A stretch of DNA of 64,000 nt from UTCHB3 sp964625575 (lineage in GTDB: Bacteria; Bacteroidota; Ignavibacteria; Ignavibacteriales; Ignavibacteriaceae). The stretch is from NCBI GenBank assembly GCA_964625575.1, contig CAZVBQ010000011.1:30306-94305 (forward strand), written 5' to 3'. A program made the position numbers and the translations under genes. Below the pieces are notes generated by a model. It searched no databases. It was given only the letters and a program-made list of their open reading frames with translations, and was not told the DNA's origin. Positions 25,605 to 34,285 of this stretch are shown one piece after another (the stretch's first letter is position 1; the number at the start of each line of letters is the position of its first letter).

Positions 25605-26232
25605 GCCTGCTGTATTTGTTCAGAATCTCATCGAATGAGATCATCCCTTCCCGTAATAATTTTGGCTCATCTCCTGAAAGGTCGATCACAGTGGATGCTA
25701 TGTTCAAGGGAGGTCTGGAAGTGTAGAATATGGCATCAATTTCACCGCTGAACTCTTGTGAGATCAAACTGTAATCATTCAATGCCGGTTCATCACTTCT
25801 GTTCACACTGGTTGAAACGAGCGGCATTTTAAGCTCTGTTAGAAGTTTCCTGCAAAAACTGTGGTTCGGCACCCTGAATGCAGTGGTCTCCTCGCCCATT
25901 ATATCCCTGTAATAAGAATTCAACCGTAACACGATAGAAACAGGGTTGGGCCAAAGCGAAAGAAGCAGATCAGCGTGAGATTCATCTTTCAACTCCACAT
26001 ATTTAAGCACCATTTCCAGATCTGCAGCCAGAAGAATAAACTTCTTCCCGATGCTTCTCCTTTTCATTGCAGTGATCTTCGCGAGAGCCTCCTGGTTGAA
26101 TGGGTTGGCACCGAATCCGTAAATTGTATCGGTAGGGTAAGCGAAAACACCCCCTTCATAATACAATCTGGTGGCAGTGTTTATCGCGTCACCAAGTTTT
26201 TCGTCAAGATTTATTTTTAAGGTCTTACTCAT
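25594..26232 (-). CDS. tsaC: Threonylcarbamoyl-AMP synthase, TsaC/Sua5 family
   Basis: 212 residues, one YrdC domain. Motifs: VFAYPTDTIYGFGANPF, the basic KAMKRR-like segment (ITAMKRRSIGKKF), FRVPNHSFCRKLL and STSVNRSDEPA, ending in VIDLSGDEPKLLREG. It makes threonylcarbamoyl-AMP from threonine, bicarbonate and ATP, the first step of t6A37 modification of ANN-reading tRNAs. It overlaps the glycosyltransferase gene by 8 bases. The YciO-type paralogue at 56468 lacks the same basic pattern, so this one is the better candidate for the essential enzyme. Confidence 0.88.
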   Translation of the reverse strand: MSKTLKINLDEKLGDAINTATRLYYEGGVFAYPTDTIYGFGANPFNQEALAKITAMKRRSIGKKFILLAADLEMVLKYVELKDESHADLLLSLWPNPVSIVLRLNSYYRDIMGEETTAFRVPNHSFCRKLLTELKMPLVSTSVNRSDEPALNDYSLISQEFSGEIDAIFYTSRPPLNIASTVIDLSGDEPKLLREGMISFDEILNKYSRRDG

Positions 26233-27283
26233 TTTCCGTCAAGATTTCGTTTATTTTGTTTAAAACCTCGTGAGGGTATAATCCGGTTCCACACTCAAAT
26301 CCGGAATTGGGACATTTTTGGTGCCCGTGAACCCCGCAAGGTTTGCATTTTACATCTTTTGAGAGATGGTAACTGCGAGCAGAGTATCCATAAAAGCCAA
26401 ATTCAGGGACTGTCGAGCAATAAATTGTAAGAACCGGCGCTCCGGCTGCCATAGCGAAATGTGTCGGGGCACTGTCATTGGTCACCACCAGCGAAACATG
26501 TCTAAGCATCTCTATCGACTCAATAATACTTAATTCGCCGCAAGTATTGAGATTTTTTTCGCCTGAAAGCCTGATGATCTCTGCCCCCATCTCCTTCTCG
26601 GCAGCACTTCCCCCGATAATAACGGTATGCCCCTGCGACGAAAGAGCCGCTGCCAATTCCGCGTAATATTTCAGCGGGTACCTTTTAGTTTCCCAGACAC
26701 TTCCGGGAAATATTGCAATAATTTTTCGTTCCCGGTCAATTCCACTCAGAAACGATTCAACCCTTGTTTTTTGATCCCCCGATGCATTAACCTCCGGCAT
26801 GATCTTCCAGCTGTCATTGCTGTAATTACCAAGCATGTTAAGGTTTCGTTTTACTTCGTGATCCTTGTGATTGTATTTTATCCGTCTGTCATACAGAAAT
26901 GAAAATGCAGCCGTATCAAAACCGGTTGACTCTTTCGCTGAGATAAGACTGACCAAAACTGTAGTTCTGAATGACCTGTGAAGTGAATAAACTCTGCCAT
27001 ACCCACGCTGCTTCAATTCAGAAGCAAACTTTGTAAGCCCTCCCGTTCCTTTGTGTTCCCCCCGCTTGTGAAAGATGTGTACTTCAGCAACCGCGGGAGA
27101 ATTCTGAAAAATCTCTGAGGAAACAGGCGAACAAACCACTTCAACATCATGATCAGGATATAACCGTTTCACTTCCTGAATAAAAGGAAGCGAAAGCACC
27201 GAATCCCCCGGGAATGCCGTCTGGATGACGAGTATTCTCCCGTTGCCGCTCAATATTTCCACCTGTTGTGCATCCAAAACCAT
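26225..27283 (-). CDS. Glycosyltransferase family 9 (heptosyltransferase-like)
   Basis: 352 residues with the GT9 two-Rossmann layout: LVIQTAFPGDSVLSLPFI at the N-terminus, FPGSVWETKRYPLKYYAEL in the middle (acceptor/donor cleft), and VTNDSAPTHFAMAAGAPVLT near the C-terminus, followed by the Cys-containing block CKPCGVHGHQKCP. Enzymes of this family add heptose to the lipopolysaccharide core. The start overlaps the acyltransferase gene by 34 bases, and both act on lipopolysaccharide, so a joint envelope role is likely. The exact sugar and acceptor are not known. Confidence 0.85.
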   Translation of the reverse strand: MVLDAQQVEILSGNGRILVIQTAFPGDSVLSLPFIQEVKRLYPDHDVEVVCSPVSSEIFQNSPAVAEVHIFHKRGEHKGTGGLTKFASELKQRGYGRVYSLHRSFRTTVLVSLISAKESTGFDTAAFSFLYDRRIKYNHKDHEVKRNLNMLGNYSNDSWKIMPEVNASGDQKTRVESFLSGIDRERKIIAIFPGSVWETKRYPLKYYAELAAALSSQGHTVIIGGSAAEKEMGAEIIRLSGEKNLNTCGELSIIESIEMLRHVSLVVTNDSAPTHFAMAAGAPVLTIYCSTVPEFGFYGYSARSYHLSKDVKCKPCGVHGHQKCPNSGFECGTGLYPHEVLNKINEILTENE

Positions 27284-28119
27284 TGATCGGGGTAGCGCCT
27301 GATGTACTCCTCAAGCAATGCCGTGTGCCTTCGGGTTACTTCCTCGATTTTCTTCTCCATGGTGTCAGGAAGTCCGTCGAAAGATATTTCCCTCGCGTGA
27401 AGGGTGTAACTGTTATCTTCATTTCTGACCATAAAGCACATCAGAATTGGCGATCCTGCTCTCAGGGCAAGAAGCGCGGCACCTTCGTTAACGGCGGAAC
27501 TTCTTCCGAAAAACGGGACATGGAGCCCGTCTTGTGGCCCTCGCTGGTCTCCGACAACGCCAATCAGACCACCCTTCTTCAGAGCCTTGAAAAGAGCCAT
27601 CGCGGCATGACCGGTTCTGACAACCTCATTCCCCCACATCGTTCTTGCTTTTTCCATCCACGCGGAAACGTAGCCATTTCTCTGCTCTTGTGCCAGACTT
27701 ATCACAGGGATATTCATCCTTCGTGCGTAAGTGATCGCGCCAAGTTCCCAGTTGCCGAAGTGAGCAGTCAGGAACACCCCTCCCTTGCCCCGGGCGTGGA
27801 TCGATCTGCCTAGTTCCGCCACTTCATCACTGATATACGATTCCACTTCATGATATTTGAGTGAAGGGAATGCCATAATTTCAATGAATGTTTTGGCGGC
27901 ACTGATGTAGCACTTTCTGCATAGTGATTTTCTCTCTGCTTCACTTAATTCAGGGAACGCTATCGCGAGGTTTTTCATGACCACGCTCCGGCGGAGCTTT
28001 AACAGATCATGAAAAATAAATGTGAGGAAGGGCGCAAACAGGTGCGCCCTTTTAAAGCCGGCAAGACAGAATATCTTGCTGAAAAGTGAGAATAACGCGT
28101 ATTCTAAAAAGTTCTGCAA
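27250..28119 (-). CDS. Lipid A biosynthesis acyltransferase, LpxL/HtrB family
   Basis: 289 residues. One N-terminal membrane-associated segment (residues about 5-35) is followed by RRSVVMKNLAIAFPELSEAERK, the typical entry block. The catalytic motif HFGNWE (H-x4-[DE] type) lies near residue 120, and VVGDQRGPQDGLHVPFFGR is the second family block. These inner-membrane enzymes add secondary acyl chains to lipid A. Downstream is a heptosyltransferase-like gene. Upstream, 42 bases away, is the GWxTD protein with no terminator between. Confidence 0.9.
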   Translation of the reverse strand: MQNFLEYALFSLFSKIFCLAGFKRAHLFAPFLTFIFHDLLKLRRSVVMKNLAIAFPELSEAERKSLCRKCYISAAKTFIEIMAFPSLKYHEVESYISDEVAELGRSIHARGKGGVFLTAHFGNWELGAITYARRMNIPVISLAQEQRNGYVSAWMEKARTMWGNEVVRTGHAAMALFKALKKGGLIGVVGDQRGPQDGLHVPFFGRSSAVNEGAALLALRAGSPILMCFMVRNEDNSYTLHAREISFDGLPDTMEKKIEEVTRRHTALLEEYIRRYPDQWFWMHNRWKY

Positions 28120-28161
28120 ATCTACATGTTCATATTTTTTTGAACAGGCAATATAACCAAT

Positions 28162-29517
28162 TTAAAGGGACTTTATTCTGGACTGCCAATTGTCGTCACG
28201 CAATTCGCCACGCTTTGTTGAATGTAACAGTTTGTAATCACCAAATCCTGAAATGTCGCCGAATACAAACTCAACACCACCTTCTATGTCATCATAGTTC
28301 CATACTTCATAGGGTTTGGTATCAAGCTGTGAAGGGAATCTGTTGATCTCACTTGGGCGGCCGTAGACTATATGCACCCTGCCACGGTCGGTCTGCCAGC
28401 CTTTACGCTGGAAAGATGAATAAGCCTGATTGGCGTATTCTATCCTTTTGTAATACTCACGTTTGAACTCGTTCACCGCTGTTGAAGGATCCGCATCCCT
28501 GTTCCGCCAGAAATTGAAAAGGAAGCTCCTGCGACCCTCAAGGTCTTTCAGGTTATCCCACTGTTTCTCTTCAACCTTCGAGGCGATATACTTCGCCTGT
28601 GAGTAGGCTTCCTCTATCTCCTCTTCACTCATCATTGCAAATTCAGATGAGAGGAATTCATTGTCTGAATACTTGGTTGCCACAGTATCCACAACATTGG
28701 CATTGAAAATGTATATCTTCTTCGTCGACATTGCGATCTCATTTGAGAGCGAGTCATACAAAGCGAGTGTAAGATTGTAAGCACCTGTCGGCAACTTTGA
28801 AATGTTTACAGTGTTGGCTTCAACTATGGACGCGTTTTTCCGGGGTATATATCTTCTTTTTCTGCTGACTTCCTCATTTTTGTCGTTTGAAAGCACCCTT
28901 TCGAGGATCAGCAACTCGGGATCGGTATCCTGGTTGAGATTGTACAATTCAACATAGTAAAACACCACCGGAAGATTTTCACCGAAAACGGTTGAAACAT
29001 TCGGTACCACTTCAAAAGTGTTCTTAAAGAAAGTGGACGAATCGTTGTCAGATTTCTCGACCTTTGTGGCAACCTCTATATCGCTGATGCCAAATTTGTT
29101 CTTTTCGGGAGCTGCAATTTTAATCGCGAATTTTGCCGTGTCAACCCGGTCAGTCATCTCAAGATCTTTAACCGCGAACGCAAACTTGTACTCTCCGAAC
29201 TTAAGTCTGAATCTCAGAACACCCGTAAGATTGTTCTTAACCGAATCGATAACTGGTGACGCAAAATTATATTCCCTCTTAAAATATTGCTGGGAAGTGG
29301 CGATCTCCTCTATGGCAATTCCGATCGCCCCGCGTATAAAAGAGCGGGCATCTGATTGAACTGTATGAAAAGCGTTTTGATAAAAACTGTAATAGACTTC
29401 AACAATGCCTGATGTGTCATCTCCGGCAAACCTGGCATAGTCGAGATCAAAGAGCGGTTTTTTCTGTGCGAAGAGCACGATATTTAAAAACAGAACCAGG
29501 ACAAATAGTCTTTTCAC
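28162..29517 (-). CDS. GWxTD-domain exported protein
   Basis: 451 residues with an N-terminal signal peptide (MKRLFVLVLFLNIVLFAQ). The first 280 residues are beta-rich. The C-terminal 150 hold the GWxTD domain: RRSFLFNFWRNRDADP, YYKRIEYANQAYSSF, then the signature GWQTDRGRVHIVYGRPSEI and YEVWNYD. The family is widespread in Bacteroidota, Acidobacteria and Ignavibacteria, and its function is not established. It follows the PorV-like gene across a terminator and leads into lpxL, so it may be served by read-through or by a promoter inside the short gap. Confidence 0.9.
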   Translation of the reverse strand: MKRLFVLVLFLNIVLFAQKKPLFDLDYARFAGDDTSGIVEVYYSFYQNAFHTVQSDARSFIRGAIGIAIEEIATSQQYFKREYNFASPVIDSVKNNLTGVLRFRLKFGEYKFAFAVKDLEMTDRVDTAKFAIKIAAPEKNKFGISDIEVATKVEKSDNDSSTFFKNTFEVVPNVSTVFGENLPVVFYYVELYNLNQDTDPELLILERVLSNDKNEEVSRKRRYIPRKNASIVEANTVNISKLPTGAYNLTLALYDSLSNEIAMSTKKIYIFNANVVDTVATKYSDNEFLSSEFAMMSEEEIEEAYSQAKYIASKVEEKQWDNLKDLEGRRSFLFNFWRNRDADPSTAVNEFKREYYKRIEYANQAYSSFQRKGWQTDRGRVHIVYGRPSEINRFPSQLDTKPYEVWNYDDIEGGVEFVFGDISGFGDYKLLHSTKRGELRDDNWQSRIKSL

Positions 29518-29550
29518 CGGTATCTTTCTCCATTATTTTCAAACAAAAAA

Positions 29551-29577
29551 AAGGCGCCCGCGTTAAACGGACGCCTT
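29551..29577 (-). terminator. Terminator after the PorV-like gene
   Basis: AAGGCG-x-CCG pairs with CGG-x-CGCCTT, followed by TTTTTTTTG on the minus strand. It lies 18 bases past the stop at 29595 and separates the T9SS surface module from the GWxTD-lpxL run. Confidence 0.85.
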
Positions 29578-29594
29578 GGATAAAAGTGAAATTA

Positions 29595-30614
29595 TCACTT
29601 GAACGACAGTTTAACCGTCATGATGTGGTTAGGATTTGGAAATTCCTTAACCTGACGGAACGCATAGTCAACAACAACACCGATTTCATCGGTAAGTTTG
29701 TAGTTAACGCCGGCACCAAGGTTAACACCAAAGATGTTGTCCTGGTTGTTTGCTGACTGAAGTACATAACCACCTCTTACGAAGAAGAGATTGTTGAATG
29801 AGTACTCGGCACCAAACTTAAACTGATCTTCGAACGCGTTGTTGTTCACGAATGTACCACCGAGCTCAAGTTTGTTCTGTTTGTCAAAGTCAAACTTGTA
29901 AGCAAGGCTTAGTTCAAAGAAGCTGGGTATCTGGTAAGGCTCTGTTACAGCCGTATAGTTACCAAGTGTTGAACCGGGGGTTGATCCCGGAACAGTTGTT
30001 TTGAACTGAAGATCCTGACCTGAATACTGCATATTGGTACCAATGTTTTTAACGGCGGCACCGATGAACAAATTCTGGTTGAATCTGTACTGAACACCGA
30101 AATCGAGAGCGAATCCGGTCGCGTTTGAGTTCATGATCGTTTCGGATATCACTTTGGCGTTAAAACCAATTGACACCCTGTCAGTGATAACTTTTGAGTA
30201 GGTCAATCCCGCAACGAGGAAACCAGGTGAATAGGTTGTGCCATCTCCATCCGGGTTTGTTACTGTGGTTACAGGGATATCACCAAAGTTAAGCGATTTG
30301 AATGAAAGCGCGATAGATCCGAAATCACCGAGGCTTGTTCCTGCTGCGAAGTAGGATACATTCACGTCAGCTATATAAGACATGTAGCTGAACATCGCTT
30401 CGGTCTTTCTGTCAACATCCAAACCGGCCGGGTTATAGAAGATTGCTTCCATTCCGGTAACATTGGATACAAACGCGCCTCCGGTAGCTATGCCGCGAGC
30501 GCCCACAGGGATAAGCAACTGGTCTGCACCGGTTGTACCCTTACGGGAGACGTCACCCGCATAAGCTGGCAGTACGAAGGCGAGTATTAGCAGCAATGAT
30601 AAGTATCTTTTCAT
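29595..30614 (-). CDS. PorV/PorQ-family outer membrane protein
   Basis: 339 residues with a signal peptide (MKRYLSLLLILAFVLPAYAG). The N-terminal mature block (GADQLLIPVGARGIATGGAFV, GMEAIFYNPAGLD) is the hallmark of the PorV/PorQ family. Amphipathic strands follow to the end, and the protein ends in VVDYAFRQ...MTVKLSFK with a C-terminal aromatic residue for barrel insertion. In type IX secretion, PorV shuttles cargo from the translocon to the attachment complex. It is the last gene of a unit with T9SS cargo and a TonB receptor, which supports such a role for this paralogue. Confidence 0.85.
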   Translation of the reverse strand: MKRYLSLLLILAFVLPAYAGDVSRKGTTGADQLLIPVGARGIATGGAFVSNVTGMEAIFYNPAGLDVDRKTEAMFSYMSYIADVNVSYFAAGTSLGDFGSIALSFKSLNFGDIPVTTVTNPDGDGTTYSPGFLVAGLTYSKVITDRVSIGFNAKVISETIMNSNATGFALDFGVQYRFNQNLFIGAAVKNIGTNMQYSGQDLQFKTTVPGSTPGSTLGNYTAVTEPYQIPSFFELSLAYKFDFDKQNKLELGGTFVNNNAFEDQFKFGAEYSFNNLFFVRGGYVLQSANNQDNIFGVNLGAGVNYKLTDEIGVVVDYAFRQVKEFPNPNHIMTVKLSFK

Positions 30615-30642
30615 ATTTAGTTAACTCCTAATTTCTGATTCC

Positions 30643-30676
30643 AAGTATGGCGGCGGTTTATGGCCGCCGCCTACTT
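30643..30676 (-). other. GC-rich intercistronic hairpin
   Basis: An eight-pair GC stem (GGCGGCGG / CCGCCGCC, loop of 7) is extended by AAGTA/TACTT with one bulged base. No T-tract follows; instead AGGAG and the PorV-like start codon come 30 bases later. It lies just past the stop of the 1195-residue gene. It could protect or process the mRNA between the two genes rather than end it. Confidence 0.7.
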
Positions 30677-30680
30677 CGTG

Positions 30681-33600
30681 TTAGAACCTTTGTATCTGCT
30701 TTTGCGGCATAATTATTGCGAATTTAAGTACTTTATCTCCGTACTCAGGCGATTTTACTATTGCCAGATACATACCCGAGGCCACTCTGAGTCCGTCTTG
30801 ATTCTCCAGATCCCACTTTAAGAAAGGTGAAGTTGGAGAAGATTTGTCAGTTGTGGACAACGTCCGTATCAACATACCCGAAAGTGAGTATATCTTTACT
30901 GTAACATCTGTCGGAAGATTCGTAAATGTTACATACGGATTATCCGGGGTGTTACCGGAGTAGCTTCCCTGAGGATTGTACGCGAACAATGGATTCGGGT
31001 ATACATTCACTTTATCAAAAAGGGCTTTCTTCTGATCTGCTGTCAGATCGCCACCCTTAAGTGTCGCAAATGTGAATATGTCGTTCACGTATGGATATGA
31101 CGCAAGAGGAATCTTAAGAGTGTCTCCGGCTGCATAAAATACGCTAGGATTCGATTTCTCCAGACCTACAACATACATACCGGCCAACCAAGGTGAACGG
31201 AATACCGACTTGAAGGCGGTGCCATAGACGTTGGTATCAGCACCGGCAGGTACTGTCTGTGGTGTGATCAGGTCGGCCCATACAGGTGTTCCTGTACCGA
31301 AATCACCACCGGTAAGGTCTTTCTGACTTCCGGTTGGATCGTATGGTTTGTCGAAGATCACGATGAATTCACCTGAATATCTGAGTGAATCACCCGGATC
31401 CCAGTTACCATCAGGGTTACCTTTAAGGAAGGTATTCTGAACGTCACCGGGGATCTTTGTGGAAACTTCGATGAAACCTACAGCCAACTGTCTCTGTGTT
31501 CCGTACTTCGCGTCAACTTCCCACGCGGTAAAAGGTACATCGACGAAACCTTCGCCAAATTTACCCATGTTACCACCTCTGGAAGCAACTGTATCCGCTG
31601 CAGTAACACCGGCCGCGTAAATAAAGCTGGCGTTTCTTCGTGCCTGGGATGTACCAACGAAACCTTGCAGGTATCTGTAAGCCTTGCCTGAGTTGGGCGC
31701 GAACCTGAGTTCAACCCGTCTCATCTTGTCAGCTGACATATATGTCGAAAAGTTTCTGTCGCCATTCTTCGGCAATGAGATTTTTGCAGCAGTAGGTATG
31801 TCACCACCGGTGTAGAATACACCAGTGAGGGCACCAACGGCCGAGAAATTCCTGTACCATTTGGTACCTGAATAAGTCGGAGTACCGAGCTCGGCACTAG
31901 ATGGCGAAACCTTCAGAAGGAATCCATCTGTAACCTTGCCGGCCACAACAGACAATGTTGTGTCAAATGCTTTCATTGAGTCAGCAAGAACAGTGTTTGT
32001 AGTCTTGTTTGTAAGTCTGTAGAACACTGAGTATGGTGATGTCACAGCCGTGTTCTTGAAGAACTCGACATTGTAAGTATCACCGGTAAGTTTCTTGTTG
32101 TCAACAACTACATACTGAACTTTACCGCTCGAAGGGCCTTGCGCGATCTGCGCTGTTGAACCCTCGGATGCAGGAACGTACATGTTCTCACCGTAAACCA
32201 CAGGGAAAATTGGAGTTTCATATTCTTCAATCGCGCCTGAACGGGCAATATAATCACCACCGGGACCATAAACCTGTTGTTTGTTCAGATCGTACGGGCC
32301 TTTAAGGAAGATTGCCTTATGGTTCACAGCATAAGGAGTAACCGTGAAGTAGTAAGTCTGTCCTTTAACAAGCGGATCGCCGTTAAATGGATTGGCTGTT
32401 ACTTTAATACGGAGACGGCCTGTTGAAGGAGTCGCGTACAGTACAGAATCGATCTTGAATTCGGGAAGCACTTCCGCGAATTTCAATTCCTGATTACCGT
32501 TTGCAAAAAGCGTATAGATACCTTTGATGGAATCGTTAAGCTGATAATTCGCGATAACCTTCGAGTTTTCAACGCCACTGATCACAGCCTCTTTGGAGTT
32601 TGTTCTGTAAGCAGTAACATAGAAGCCTTTAATTCTTCTATCGATGTTAAGCACTGTATCAACCGCGTTGTATCTCAACTGGTCGTAAGTGTCGAAATTG
32701 ATGTCGATATATCCAAGACCATCACTCGATGTACCGGTAACCAAGGTTGGCTTAACCGGTGGTGGAGGTGGTGGTGAAGGGAAGTTCGAGTCAAAAAGAA
32801 GCTGAGCGATCTCTGAATACTGTTTTGCAACAGTAACTGACTGCTTGGCATCATTTCCTCTACCAACAACATAAGCCACTACGATATCAACAGGAACTCC
32901 TTTTTCAAGTTTGAAAGGACCTGTGTTTGACATCTGGCGCTGATCGGTTGCAGTGTTGTTGATCCATCCAATATTGGTAACAGGGTTACCTGAGTATGAG
33001 AATTTAGGATCAACAGTGGCGCAATCAACACCTCCACGAACTTCACCGAAGGTCCAAGTACAAGGATTGAGAACATCACCTACACGGTTTCTACCGAGCA
33101 TGTAATTTCTTGCTTCCTGACGTGTGTTCGGATCACCGTGGGTCGGGTGACTCTGCATGTAGTGAACGAATGATGAGAGACCAAGGTTCTTAGCGCCGGG
33201 GAACTGCTCAACACCTCTGACCTGTCCACCAACATAGTGAGCAGTATCAACAGGTGTGTCAATTCCATCATCCCATTTACCGTTACCGTTTATGTCGATG
33301 TAGGTCTCACCGGCAATGTATGCTTTAGGACCCTGGAAGAAGTCGATAAGGAATGTTGGCGGGTTGGCACCATATTCAGTATCGTCACCATCATTGTAAA
33401 CATAACCGGCGTTAAGGTTGGTATCGCAACCAACGAGATCATCGTAAGCATCACCAAGATCAGGATCCGCCCAAACACCAAAGTATACTGAATCCATCAC
33501 ATCGGCAACAGAGCCGGTGTTAAGAATTGAGTACCTTAAGAACATCATGTTACCCACGAAGCTCTTTGTGTTGAAAGCGAAAACTGTCTGACGGATCTCA

Positions 33601-34268
33601 ATACCCTGAGGTGATACGTCGTTGAATCTTCTGAGGGCAGGATCGGTTCCGTCGCTGTAAACACACCATGAGGTCTCATCACCGATGAGGTCAGGTCTGT
33701 CTTCAGTTGGGTCCCATTTGCCGTTACCATTTTTGTCAACGGGATCATAAACTCCGTCGCCGTCCCCGTCATAGAAGTAGGCACCGAGTTTAACCGCGTC
33801 TCTCCACTCATCCCATGCCGGAGCGAAATCGCCTTCCGCGGCTCTCAGAACATAGATCTGGGCTTTGGAGTCATTTCTTCCACCGGCTACAGTTCCGGGA
33901 ACGTAATCCTGGATACGTGAAGCTGATGCAACGGCATTGGTCCAGAGAACCCCGTTGGTCAATCCGCTAAGGAAGAAACCACCGGAGAAGAGGAACACTT
34001 TTCCACCGAACTTTCCACCGGAAGTGTTACCGCCGGTTTCGGGATCGTAAATGGATACATCACCCACAACACCCGATCTGTTCATCGGTATGTTAAGGTT
34101 ATTTATGAACATTCTGTAGGAGTCACCGGCCTTCAAAGCAGGAGCATTATTGCTTCCCTTTCCTCCGCCTTTGCCTCCCTTGTCGTTGCCTCTGAATCCA
34201 AACGACACTAAACCGGCCGCGAGGATAAAGAGGAGGACAAATTCTTTAACGTAATATTTTCTATTCAT
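30681..34268 (-). CDS. Large exported protein with T9SS-like C-terminal domain
   Basis: 1195 residues from the ATG at 34268, chosen because it begins a good signal peptide (MNRKYYVKEFVLLFILAAG); a TTG at 34283 would add five residues. After the signal comes a Gly/Lys-rich stretch, then a large beta-rich region with Asp-rich calcium-binding-like loops (DGDGDGVYDPVDKNGNGKWDP in two pieces near residues 170-190, and DINGNGKWDDGID near 325). The last 100 residues look like a T9SS sorting domain (VYPNPLF, VTVKIYSLSGMLIRTL, LRVASGMYLAIV), but lack the FNP motif and end in QIQRF rather than MLLLK. It follows the TonB receptor by a few bases and is probably its surface partner. Confidence 0.75.
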   Translation of the reverse strand: MNRKYYVKEFVLLFILAAGLVSFGFRGNDKGGKGGGKGSNNAPALKAGDSYRMFINNLNIPMNRSGVVGDVSIYDPETGGNTSGGKFGGKVFLFSGGFFLSGLTNGVLWTNAVASASRIQDYVPGTVAGGRNDSKAQIYVLRAAEGDFAPAWDEWRDAVKLGAYFYDGDGDGVYDPVDKNGNGKWDPTEDRPDLIGDETSWCVYSDGTDPALRRFNDVSPQGIEIRQTVFAFNTKSFVGNMMFLRYSILNTGSVADVMDSVYFGVWADPDLGDAYDDLVGCDTNLNAGYVYNDGDDTEYGANPPTFLIDFFQGPKAYIAGETYIDINGNGKWDDGIDTPVDTAHYVGGQVRGVEQFPGAKNLGLSSFVHYMQSHPTHGDPNTRQEARNYMLGRNRVGDVLNPCTWTFGEVRGGVDCATVDPKFSYSGNPVTNIGWINNTATDQRQMSNTGPFKLEKGVPVDIVVAYVVGRGNDAKQSVTVAKQYSEIAQLLFDSNFPSPPPPPPVKPTLVTGTSSDGLGYIDINFDTYDQLRYNAVDTVLNIDRRIKGFYVTAYRTNSKEAVISGVENSKVIANYQLNDSIKGIYTLFANGNQELKFAEVLPEFKIDSVLYATPSTGRLRIKVTANPFNGDPLVKGQTYYFTVTPYAVNHKAIFLKGPYDLNKQQVYGPGGDYIARSGAIEEYETPIFPVVYGENMYVPASEGSTAQIAQGPSSGKVQYVVVDNKKLTGDTYNVEFFKNTAVTSPYSVFYRLTNKTTNTVLADSMKAFDTTLSVVAGKVTDGFLLKVSPSSAELGTPTYSGTKWYRNFSAVGALTGVFYTGGDIPTAAKISLPKNGDRNFSTYMSADKMRRVELRFAPNSGKAYRYLQGFVGTSQARRNASFIYAAGVTAADTVASRGGNMGKFGEGFVDVPFTAWEVDAKYGTQRQLAVGFIEVSTKIPGDVQNTFLKGNPDGNWDPGDSLRYSGEFIVIFDKPYDPTGSQKDLTGGDFGTGTPVWADLITPQTVPAGADTNVYGTAFKSVFRSPWLAGMYVVGLEKSNPSVFYAAGDTLKIPLASYPYVNDIFTFATLKGGDLTADQKKALFDKVNVYPNPLFAYNPQGSYSGNTPDNPYVTFTNLPTDVTVKIYSLSGMLIRTLSTTDKSSPTSPFLKWDLENQDGLRVASGMYLAIVKSPEYGDKVLKFAIIMPQKQIQRF

Positions 34269-34285
34269 ATTCCAAGTTCCCAATA

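Noticed and set aside
27268..27813. 181-residue open frame antisense to the lpxL-type gene
   Set aside because: Low-complexity mixture without domain features, fully inside a conserved gene on the other strand.
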